Below are positions 1 to 9,473 of a stretch of DNA of 64,000 nt, in pieces (positions within the stretch are counted from its first letter, which is position 1; each line of letters begins with the position of its first letter). Both the position numbers and the translations under genes were made by a program. Below the pieces are notes generated by a model. That model ran no database searches, had not been told where the DNA came from, and was given only the letters and a program-made list of their open reading frames with translations. The stretch is from Paracyclopina nana. Its lineage: Eukaryota > Arthropoda > Copepoda > Cyclopoida > Cyclopettidae. The stretch lies in NCBI GenBank assembly GCA_019096065.1, contig JAGUCH010000001.1:7254001-7318000 (forward strand). The letters are read 5' to 3'.

Positions 1-862
1 GCTTCATACAGAGACGTATCACTGGCAGTTGCTCACATTCAAGCACTATATTGATCAAGTGAACTTATGAAAGCTTTTAAAAAATTATCCTGCTATTTAA
101 TTTGTGCGCCCAATGCCCTTGGGGTGAATGATTGAAGCATCCGGATACTCTGAAATTGGCCGTAACTTTTCCCCCCTGAAGACCTAAGCCTTCGAAGCTG
201 ATCGATGTATTCGAGCCAAAAAAAAGTTGCCCGAATCAATATTTTAAAAGGCTTTTTGGCCAATTTGACGCGATGAAGCCTATATTGATGGGCAGTTGGG
301 TGACTCTCGCCTTGACTCGACTCACACGTTTGGACATTTGACCTCGTGGCCTGCTGTCAAAGAGCGCTCTTCATTCCTTTCGAGAAGCTGGAGCTGAAGA
401 AAGCTTTTCAAGTTTTTCCACCATCCTTCTGACACATTCACATTTTTTCTGCTCATGCATCGCCGTTTGAGAAGTGCATTATTTTTAGATTGCTTGGCTA
501 CGGCAACGTGCAGAAGAAATTAGTTTCTCAACTTTTAAAAGAGCAAGAGGAGCGGTGGTCTATTTTCCCCTAAGGATCAAAGCAAGCGGGTTTTTGTGCA
601 GCTTTATATGTTGATGATGATGGACCTTACTGGAAATTCGGGGCTTGCTTTCATTCAAGCATTAATTGAACTTTTCTCTCGACTTTAAGGCTAAAGAATG
701 CATTTCTTAACCTTGCAACCATTACTCACTTTTGGAATAATTTATGCATCACATGCCTGGTGACATTCAGTCTTGTATAACAAAAAATGGTCGTCTAAAG
801 TGTCCCGATTGGCTAGTCTCAATTCATCCATCGCATTGCAGCATTGTATTCCATGATTTCAG
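1..862. other. Gene-free left edge, probably intron
   Basis: No coding exon could be recognised on either strand. Because the first GPCR exon in the window begins at 863 directly after a splice acceptor and encodes only the seventh membrane segment, this stretch is most simply the last part of a long intron of that gene. I searched it for a sixth membrane segment in the same orientation and did not find one. Confidence 0.4.
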
Positions 863-1269
863 GTTTCCTGGAGTAAATTATCTGTGGATGGCTTGCCACG
901 TGTTGGCAATGAGCAATAGCTGTTGCAACCCTTTCATCTATGGCATTTATAATGTAAGAGTGATCATAGGCGCTAACAATACTGTATCCAATCTGCTTCC
1001 TCGTTTTACAGAATAAATTCAGGGAAGAATTTGATCGAAAGTCAGCATGCCTATGTGGGAAGTTGCCCCATCAAGATCCTCAAGGTGTGCCAGATGCTGC
1101 ATTCGAAATTCGGCCTACGAACGGAGATGAAGAGTCGGGAATGCGCATAATAGAGAATCCGGCCTCTTCAGCCGTTGCAGCCCCCAAAATCGCAGTTTAT
1201 GAAGCCACCGTTCTCACAGTTACAGACAGAATACGGCCGAAAGTAAAAGTGCTCAAAGATGACTGTTAG
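863..1269 (+). CDS. Class-A neuropeptide GPCR, C-terminal two exons (partial)
   Basis: This is the 3' end of a rhodopsin-like G-protein-coupled receptor; the rest lies to the left of the window. Two exons are supported: 863-953 and 1012-1269, joined over a 58-base intron (954-1011, donor gtaaga, acceptor acag). The first encodes membrane segment 7 with the sequence HVLAMSNSCCNPFIYGIYN, which contains the family's NPxxY motif as NPFIY. The second continues as NKFREEF, a typical helix 8 with charged residues, then CLCG, a plausible palmitoylation site, and a cytoplasmic tail of about 75 residues ending at the TAG at 1267. The WLAMS/HVLAMSNS-NPFIY style is seen in invertebrate peptide receptors (RYamide, SIFamide, tachykinin, NPY-like groups). 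I cannot decide the ligand from this fragment. An AATAAA at 1590 is a possible polyadenylation signal. Confidence 0.85.
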
Positions 1270-3077
1270 TGACTTGGAAAAAACGGCGACTCAAGGGGAT
1301 AGACCTCTACCAACGCACGGCACTCATTTCAAAGATAATTGCTTTAGTTCTTTTGGAACCGCAACAATTGGCCTGAGTCGCGCAACCTCGCAACCTCGAT
1401 TAGAAAAGTTTTTAAGCAATGCGTTCCGGCTCGTATCAGAGAAGAGGATCCTGTGCTCAATCAATGAAAAAGCTGAAATTATATTTTAATTGTTGAATCA
1501 GCCAGTCGTGGGATGTTCAATTTCGTGTAGTTGATATACCAGATTTCTCCGTATTCTTGACATAAAGCGACTCTAGCAGTATTAAGAGCAATAAAGCAGA
1601 ATTGATGTTTCACAGTCTTGATTAAGCAGTTTTATTAATGCAATTAAATTGTTTATCAACTAAGATGCGTTAACTTTCCTTAATGGTCATTTTTGCATTA
1701 CTGCACTCATGATTTACAATTCACTGTTGTAAAAACCAATCCTCCCATTTAAGTCAAAAGCAAAGGCTATGTGGGCAACTAATGTTGGTGACATTCATAT
1801 TTTCCCCTTTTTTCTTAAAAACAAAAAAAACCCATATCCTTTCATAGCGCTTATTCAATCAATAGTTGACCTTCAAAAACAGCTCTGTTTTTTATGGTTG
1901 GCGGCATGATAAAAGTTAAGCTACTTTCCTTATGGAGAACATTTGCTATTTTCCATGGTTTTTCCGCTTTTATTGAATTTTCAAATTGAGCAAATTTCCT
2001 AACGTTTCACATTTAAGTAAAGAGCAAAAAAGTGAACAGCTTACACTTTTTGTTGTTTTGATTAAATGGCTTTGTTGTTGCTAATGTTAACTTCACTTGC
2101 CACTCGGACGTACATGTGCATGTGCGTACGGTGCACAAAATAGTAGACGTGCGTGTCCTTGCCATTATAACCGCTGTTTCGCTTCACTTTTTACCATGAG
2201 GCGAAATAGAAATTTTCACGTGAGCTTAGTGCACTACCAAAGGATTTATGGTGGACATTATGACATTTTCTTCCTGATGAAATCGAATAAATTTCAACTA
2301 TGTACACCAACAACTTATAATTTAGCCAAATTATGGAATATGGAGGTGCATGCCTTTTATGCTGGGACTAATGAAGCAGGAAAGAGGATTACTTGTGTAT
2401 TTTATTCAGAGGAGGAAATGTTACCAACGAACTGAAATGACACTGCATCGACACACAAAGAGAAAGTAGACTTTGAATTTTTAATAGAACGATGAACGCA
2501 ATATCAAGAGTCCTCCAAGTCAGTGCTAAAATTGGCAAAAAAATGCTGCCACTCTAGACCACTTTTAAACAGTGCTACCATTAAAGGCCATCTAGCCACA
2601 ATGCTAAAACTTCAAACAAGAGTTGATGTAAGCTCCGTTTCATTAAAAACTAGCCATAAGTTCGTACTTGGATTATACTAGCATAATTAGCAGAGCAGTA
2701 TGTTCAGAAATGTGACTAATTTACAACAAAAATCTGTTGCAGCGATTACGAAGTACTCTGTACTTATCCAGGCGTGTCGTCAGCTATTTCCCACAAGGCA
2801 CACGCGAACTCGCACGCGCTTATACCACCAAATCATTTATTAGTTTTTTCGTGAATAAATGCCAACTGCAACTCTACGGAAATACCATTTACTAAAGCGA
2901 CTCATTGGGGCGTCACACTTGTTGGCAATTTGCTCAAATTTTAGAAGATCGAATCCGGAGCATGTAAGTGGACTTGAGGGTTTTTTCGGTCATCCGGAAG
3001 AAAGCTTTTAATCTGAGTGGCATCATTAAAAGCCTTCAAAATTAAACTAACATCACTTTTATGCAGCTTACTTTAGC
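1270..3077. other. Intergenic spacer between GPCR and LPCAT genes
   Basis: It contains the likely GPCR 3' UTR (AATAAA at 1590-1595) and then AT-rich sequence with no convincing exon. The ATG-initiated reading frame at 2097-2435 has a composition and cysteine/histidine clutter typical of translated non-coding DNA and no splice or family support. The LPCAT promoter must lie in the right part of this stretch, but no clear TATA or Inr/DPE pair was identified. Confidence 0.5.
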
Positions 3078-6000
3078 ATGTCCATTACACCAACAATAGA
3101 AGTTACTCCATCAGCAAAATTCAACTATGATGCAATTCTTCCTCTGTCGAAGAGTATCAAATACAACGAAGCCTACTTGATCCCAAAATTCAAGAAAGTC
3201 AAAGAAGTCAACCCATTTAATCATGCCCTTCGTCCACGGCTTCAAGATATTCTGAAAATATTCGTCATGTCGCTGACTCTGGCCCCCGTGAGGCTTTTTT
3301 GTATCATTACACTCCTCTCAATTGGGTGGGTCATCGCCAAAGTTGGGTTGATAGGAATCACGCAAGAAGATTGCAACAAGTCACCATTCTCCGGATGGAG
3401 ACATGAATTGCAAATGGTTCTCAGAAAAATATTTCGATTGGTGTTTTTTTCAATGGGATTCCATAGGATTAAAGTGACAGGTCATCAGGTAACTTCAACA
3501 GGCTAAAGGCCGTTCTCATATTGCCGAAAAAAAGCTAAGCAAACTACGAAGATAAGCAAAGCATGCAACCTGTTATATCGCTCTTCACTCAATAGGAACA
3601 ATGAGATTTTTTCGGCTATGTGTTCGAGAATGGCCTGCAGCCCATTCAAACACTATGCAATGCACGCATATTTAAGGCCCGGTTCACCTCCATCTCATGT
3701 GATTTTTTTTGTCAAAGTGTAGGAGTAAATTATGCAAAAATATTTGTATTTAATATAGTTGTTTTTAGGTTGTCGCCCGGTTCCAACAAGGAAAATAAGC
3801 ATAGTCAAGAGACGTAACTTGACTTTTTATCATAGTCAGGTCACAGCTGGTTCGCGCGCTCAGCTCGATCTGACTTAACTGGTTTACCGTACTATACTTT
3901 GCTGATATCCCGTGTTGGAACCGGGCTAATGCTAAAAATGATTTTGCAAATATCACCATAAAATGATATTTTGTTAGTTTGTAACAAAGGTGAAACCGCT
4001 CCTACCAGAAATTGTAGAAAGCAAATTAACTAACAAAAAAACTGCATGGTAATCAACATGAATCTAAGCACGAGTGTGAGTGGCATAAGCTTTCCCTTTT
4101 CGTTAAACTAAAAGCTTAATTTTCAAAAATCTTACATTCTAATCCTGCTTAATTGTAGGCATCCAGAGAGTCAGCCCCAATCTTGGTATCTGCTCCCCAT
4201 TCAACGATAGTCGATTCCATTGCAATAATGATTAGCCAATCTGTCCCAGTAGCCAAGCAAGGCATGTCTGAAGTAATTTTTATGGGTGCCATCGGTCGAC
4301 TACTGCAAGTTCTTTTTGTGTCAAGAGAGGCAGCCTCGTCACGGAAGGACACAATAAATCAAATCAAGGTACCCAAGTTTTTTAATGCTTTCCTTTCAGA
4401 CCTAAAGAATCACTCAAATACGACCATATCAGACCACACAAACCCAAACTTGTCTATTTACCATATGTTTCTGTTTTAGAAGAAACAACTAAATATCAGT
4501 TTTAGTATACCGTCTGACCGTTCAAAATTGGACGGTGCGGGAATCAAAAGTTTGTGTTATGATTTCATGAATTTTGAGGCTTATTGGGTATCGTTGGAAA
4601 GCTTGAACCTTTGGACATCTTTTTTGTTTTCTGACAAAAGGAAAAATATTATTGAGAATTCCGTGTGACATCAAAAAATAAATGATTCATCAGTTTTTCG
4701 TGACAATTTTCTGGGTTGCCTTGGGAAAATTGAATGTTCCCGGTTTATTCCTCTTTCAATTGATTTCTTCTACTTTTACAAAAAAGATGGAAAAAGGCTT
4801 AATCTTTCCAACGATATATCATTTAAAAGTCCTGTATATATTGAATATGTGACAAAAAGTTTAGATTCCCGCACCGTCCAATTTTGAACGGTCAGACTGT
4901 ATATAAGTTAGAAAGGTGGAACTAAAAACAATATAGCTTTGCTTAGTTTGATCCACAGCGGCATTTCATTCCTACTAAGTAAGGCTTTCCTAAAAAAGAC
5001 CTTCAACCGAAACGAAGACTTTTAATTACACTTTTTGTGATATTGTGGATTATTTTGATGAAAATAAGCTCAAGAGCTTCGATGAAGAAGGATAGCTTAC
5101 TGTGCAAGAACAAGGGCCCAACCAGAATTTTAGTTACCGATTTGGGCCTGAATAGTTCCCGAATTGGCAAAATGAGCTTTTCGGGAGCTTTTCATTGATG
5201 AAAACTTCTTGAGTTCTCGGGAACAAATCAGGAACTTTAAGGTCGATAACTTTTCAACAACTTCTCAGTGTGAAAAGCTATTGACTGCTCTGTAACTTTT
5301 CAATAATGAATATGACTTGACTATTCAAGAACTATTCAGAAACTTTGATTTCAGCAACTTTTCAACAATGAATACTTCTTGACTATTCAAGAACTATTCA
5401 GTAATGTTCAATTCAACAACTTTTCAATAATGAATACTTTTTGATAATTCAAGAACTATTCCATAACTTTCAATCATCAACTTTTCAACAATAAATTATG
5501 CTTAATTTTTCAAGAGTTATTCAGTAATGTTCATTTCAGCAACTTTTCAGCAACAAAAGCTTCTTGACAATTCAAGAACTATACAAAAGATTATGTTCAG
5601 TAGTTTTTCAATAATGAATGAAACTTGAATATTCAATTACAATTCAGGAGTGTTCATGTCAATAACTTTTCAAGAATGATTATTTTTTCATAGTTCAAGA
5701 ACTATTCAGTGACAACTGGGCTTAAAAGACATTTCAAAGTACTCTAAAAAATAAAGCTAGCTCCATCTAGAGTATATTCTGCACAATATTATGGCTAAAG
5801 AAAGCCCAAATCAGAGTGGGACATCTGTGGTCTAGAGGCAAGGTGCTGGATTCCAAATCTGAGGTTCAAGGGTTTGAATCCACCATGGGTAAACTTTCTT
5901 CCTAGCTTTTCTAACTTTCTTTCTTTCACTTAAAATCCATCATAGTCTAAAGAAAGAGAAAGCTTAATCAAAAAGCTAGAAAGCTCCCAAAATTTTTTTG

Positions 6001-7083
6001 ACAGGTCCTTGAATATAACTGAAATCAAGTCCTTAAATATTAACTGAAATCAATTCCTGAAAAGTTCCTGAAAAGTTCCTGAAAAGTTCCTGAATATTTT
6101 GCTGAAAGTGGCCAAGCATATGAAATAATAAGGAAGTAATCAACATTGAATTTCAGTTACTTTTCATGAGCAAATCGATTTCTCAGCATTGAATTCCGTC
6201 ACGGATTAAACCCCTATTCGCGAAGTATTCAAGATCAAATTTGATATCAAAATGGTCCCGAATATTAACCGATAATTTCAGCAAAATTCTGATTGGGGGT
6301 GAGGATAAAACCTCTTGTCACTTTGCGCTGTTTTAGATTTTTGTTGGCTGATACCTTTATTACTCCAAGACTTTTCATCAACAACTGTTATGTCTTTTTC
6401 AGGGTCGTGCTCTAGATCAACCTCAGCTTACAACTGGGATCGATGGCACAGATGAGGAAGCATCTGTTTTTTGCTGTCCTAAAAGTCATTCAGTGCCCCC
6501 TAAAACTTGGCCACAGTTGTTTATATTTCCCGAAGGAACCTGTACGAACGCCAAAGCACTCATTACGTTCAAGCAGGGAGCTTTTCTGGTGAGAACGATA
6601 ACGCTATTTACAGTGGTTCACGCAACTTGGAAGAGTATTCTTGCAGGCAGGATGTCCTATTCAACCAGTTTTGATCAGAAGAGACAACAAGGGTTTAGAC
6701 ACCTTAACATGGACCTGGGAGCAAAAATATGGCGGTCTAGCTTGCCTCTGGCTTACCTTGTGTCAGCTCAGAACGCATTTTGAAGTAAGCGTTACACCTA
6801 AGATGACATATTGTGGGTTTATTTTTCATCTATCGAATTATTTTAGGTTGAGTTCCTGTCGGTCTACAATCCAAGCAAGGACGAGCGAGATGACGCCAAA
6901 TTGTTTGCCTCTAATGTCAGAGCAAGAATGGCCCTTCGATTAGGAATACCAACCGTTGAGCGAGATGTTTCAGAATTTCTAGTGAAATCAGAAAAAAGCG
7001 TACATCAAGCAAGGGAAGTTGTCAGCGAAGAAGTACCGTCACCTAGAATAATAGATTTCGTGGGGAATTTAACACATACCTAG
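3078..7083 (+). CDS. Lysophosphatidylcholine acyltransferase (LPCAT1/2/4-like)
   Basis: It transfers an acyl group from acyl-CoA to lysophospholipids (Lands cycle) at the ER membrane. Exons are 3078-3488, 4159-4368, 6403-6588, 6647-6784 and 6847-7083; all junctions are GT-AG and phase 0, giving 393 residues. The N-terminus holds the NPF-H entry motif and hydrophobic segment (residues ~45-95), as in LPCATs. The PlsC acyltransferase motifs follow in order: HSTIVD (H-x4-D, ~151-156), LFVSRE (~190), FPEGTCTN (~249-256) and CPIQPVLIRR (~272-281), then TLTWTW and a FASNVRARMA helix as in human LPCAT1. The ATG at 3078 is the first in frame; an out-of-frame ATG lies 17 bases upstream. The protein stops shortly after the acyltransferase domain, without the EF hands or C-terminal KKxx-type ER signal of the ~530-residue family members. 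Introns 1 and 2 carry a MITE-like element, a Tc1-type MITE, a tandem array and a tRNA-like fragment. Likely polyadenylation signal AATAAA at 7397. Confidence 0.92.
3775..3926. repeat. Small inverted-repeat (MITE-like) element in LPCAT intron 1
   Basis: The outer ends are inverted copies: GCCCGGTTCCAACA at the left and TGTTGGAACCGGGC at the right. Inside them the similarity continues imperfectly for about 50 bases (for example ggaaaataagcatagt against ggatatcagcaaagta). The total length is about 152 bp. I could not define a target-site duplication. It has no coding capacity. A non-autonomous DNA transposon is the simplest reading. Confidence 0.5.
4510..4899. mobile_element. Tc1/mariner-type MITE, copy 1 (in LPCAT intron 2)
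   Basis: This 390-bp non-coding element begins CCGTCTGACCGTTCAAAATT and ends with the inverted form AATTTTGAACGGTCAGACTG, each flanked by TA (4508-4509 and 4900-4901). The near-perfect terminal repeat runs about 38 bp (through GCGGGAATC). A second inverted block follows further in (ATCGTTGGAAAG at the left, CTTTCCAACGAT at the right), so each arm spans roughly 100 bp. The TA duplication and the TACAGT-like end are hallmarks of the Tc1/mariner superfamily; there is no transposase. A second, closely similar copy lies at 36817-37202. Confidence 0.88.
5185..5715. repeat. Degenerate ~67-bp tandem repeat array
   Basis: About eight diverged units follow one another. Each contains the pieces AACTTTTCAA(C/T)AATGAATA, CTTGACTATTCAAGAACTAT and TCAGTAATGTTCA in that order. 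Unit length is about 60-70 bp, with many substitutions and small indels, so the array is old. It sits in LPCAT intron 2 between the MITE and the tRNA-like fragment. No reading frame runs through it. Confidence 0.75.
5824..5888 (+). other. tRNA-derived fragment (pseudo-tRNA or SINE head)
   Basis: An A-box-like GTGGTCTAGAGG is followed, about 35 bases later, by GGGTTTGAATCC, which matches the B-box pattern GGTTCRAATCC with one change. Between them, TTCCAAA could be an anticodon loop with CCA (Trp). The anticodon and T stems pair poorly and no acceptor stem forms, so it is not a functional tRNA. A tRNA-derived SINE remnant is the best alternative; the T/C-rich sequence that follows would be its body. 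Confidence 0.4.
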
Positions 7084-8153
7084 AAATGCCTAGTGAAAAA
7101 GCTATCCAAATCACTCCGCTAAAATCATTCTCCTGATATGTGAAAAAAGAATTCTTAATACTAGAGAAGGTGAAAAAGAAGAGGGTTTGAAAGCCATGAG
7201 TAACAATGAGGAGTTTTCATAATTTCTTATAAAAGAAACGTTGGAATTTCAATTGATGCATCATCGCATTGCGCATAACTGATCCTAGGTGACAAGTATG
7301 ACAAGAATCTTGACCAAGAATGATTATTAAAATGCTACATAGAGCATGTAAATGTACCTCAATGATGCACTACTCCTTTCAGGGCCACGAGTGCTCAATA
7401 AATGCAGATATTGATAAATTGGGTTTAATTGGAAAACGTTTAAAGATGTCCGATAATATTTTTGTTTAAGAACGATAGCGTCGATTTTAATGGGAGTAGA
7501 CATTAAAATTCTGCGAGGACGCACATTTGGCCTCATCAGAAGCTCGTGCTACCTTGTCTACACGGAGCCGCAGCCTCGATGATTCTCCTCCTCCCAAGCC
7601 GCATTTTTGAAAATATCTCATCTAAAGGAGCGCAATTCGCTGGAAGCATCGAGCAAGGTAAGGCCTCTTTAAAAATAACACAATTTAGTTCGATTGGTAG
7701 CATTTGAGAACTAATGCCAATTATGGTCATAAGATCAAGATTACTTGTTGCTTTTTTTGAGCAAAAAAATGTTGCTAGACACTAATAACTAAAATGCACT
7801 TTTTCATGAGAGACGGCATAATTCTTGCACAAGTGGCTTAGGACAACTTTCAAAAAGCGACAAAACGACTTAAATGTGTGCTCCATAACTACGAGGGTCG
7901 TGCAATTTTGCCACTGGGAAAAAGTCGCGGCAGCAAAGTTTTGCCGCAAAATCAGAGAGAACTACAAAAAAGTTTCTCTATTAAGGGAGTTTTATGGGTG
8001 GAAAGCTCTGCTCCTTTTGTCACAAACTATCTAATGTAGTGTTCGCCTATTAAGGAAAATTTTTCCTTGTGTTAAATAGCATTTTACTCCAACCTCCGAT
8101 TTGAATGTAATTATGCAAGTACATAAATGTGACCAAATGACAAGGTAGGATCA

Positions 8154-8310
8154 GATTCAGGCTCATTATCTTCCGCGTCTTTGATAGTAGCATGGTTGCG
8201 GTTGTTATCGGTTCTTATTTACTGACAAGGTTGCGATGTCAGTAAATAAGAAGCGATAACAACCGTAACCAAGTCACGATCAAAGACGCGGAAGATAATG
8301 AGCCTCAATC
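8154..8310. repeat. Near-perfect 157-bp hairpin (73-bp arms, 11-base loop)
   Basis: The left arm 8154-8226 and right arm 8238-8310 are inverted copies, differing at only about seven positions clustered mid-arm. Examples are AGGCTCATTATCTTCCGCGT at the left and its reverse complement near 8286-8305. The loop is AAGGTTGCGAT. No transposon-type target duplication was found. It could be a fold-back element or the template of a long hairpin RNA. Confidence 0.85.
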
Positions 8311-8603
8311 GTTTTTTGATCCCTTGTATCAGTAAAGTCAAGTTATCATCGGATTTTTGCTGAGCTGATTTTAACGGCGACGGATTTTTGCGGATACGGA
8401 TTTGAACAGATATACCTCCTATTCCAGTACTGATCGCTTTCGATTACATTTGATAACTTCAATTAGACCATTTTTTGCTACTTCTTCGGGTCATATGAGT
8501 TCAAAGTGTTTTGATTTAAATAGTACGAAAACTTAAGGATGCTGTAAGATTTTAACGAGACGTGGCATAGGTGAACACCCTATTAGTGAAGAACATTACT
8601 GTT

Positions 8604-9007
8604 CTGTTCATGTACGCCTCAAACTCCTTAGGAAAATGCACGAAAAACACCTCAAGGAAAGGAGAAAAATTGTCTTATGACAAGCGCCAGCTGATACTAA
8701 AAAAATCAGATCGACTTTAAGCCAACTAGAAAGTAAACAAATATAATTTGGGCAACTAAGCACTCCGCATTTTAGCCATTTTGAGCAAAATCACTAGTTA
8801 AATTTCATCTCTTATCAAAGAAACATGATGAAAGATAGTTTGTTTTGAAATATGCTGAAAACCATGAGACAAAATAGCAAAAATTGCCATTAAAAACGCT
8901 GCTCGGCCCCAAGCTGAACTCGTAGAGTAACAGCCTGCAACAGATTCACTTTTCCTTATGGCAATTTTTTCCATACCTTAAGGCATTCTTAATACATGAA
9001 CAGGGCA
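8604..9007. repeat. Diverged dispersed repeat, long copy
   Basis: Blocks of this sequence recur in the same order at 32831-33034: TTCATGTACGCC...CTC(C)TTAGGAAA, AACACCTCAAGGAAAGGAGAAA, AGAAAGTAAACAA, AAGCTGAACTCGTAGA, TTTTTCCATACC and CATGAACAGGGC. The other copy is about half as long through internal deletions. No coding potential or terminal repeats were recognised, so the class is unknown. Confidence 0.6.
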
Positions 9008-9473
9008 TACGGCAGCTCCGGGCTGAAGTGGTTGTGCCATTTCTGTCAATGGAAAATCTTGGGTCGATTTGCTGATCCCAGCTTTTCACTCCTATCACCG
9101 AAACTTTCAACCAGGCTGAACAAAATAATATGTAACAATCTAGGTTTCATTTCGTACTATGGCTGATACCCGCTCTTGCGTTTGAACTCAATAAGCAAAA
9201 TAGCTCAAATACTAACATAGAAGGCAAATAGAAAGCCAGCCTTTTTCTGAGTGAATGGTGCGCCTCTCTTGTAATTTTATAGAACGATGAAGAAAGGTCG
9301 TGGAAATTTTTCTTCGCCACAAAACGTGATAGGAATAATTTTCAAAGTCCTTAGAGTGCATAATACCGTTAGAAACCAATATCTTACAATGGGCTGAATG
9401 ACGCTTGATAAATTGTTAAAAGGACATCCATCCTTTTTATAGGCTGCCAGAACTTCATTACTAGTCGAATGGC

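Larger units (their letters stand above)
7084..9473. other. Intergenic spacer between LPCAT and FMRFa-receptor-like gene
   Basis: It contains the LPCAT 3' end (AATAAA at 7397-7402), the 157-bp hairpin at 8154-8310 and a diverged dispersed repeat at 8604-9007, annotated separately. No exon was recognised. The short open frames here (for example at 7536-7730 on the minus strand and 7825-8034) have no family resemblance or splice support. Confidence 0.5.
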
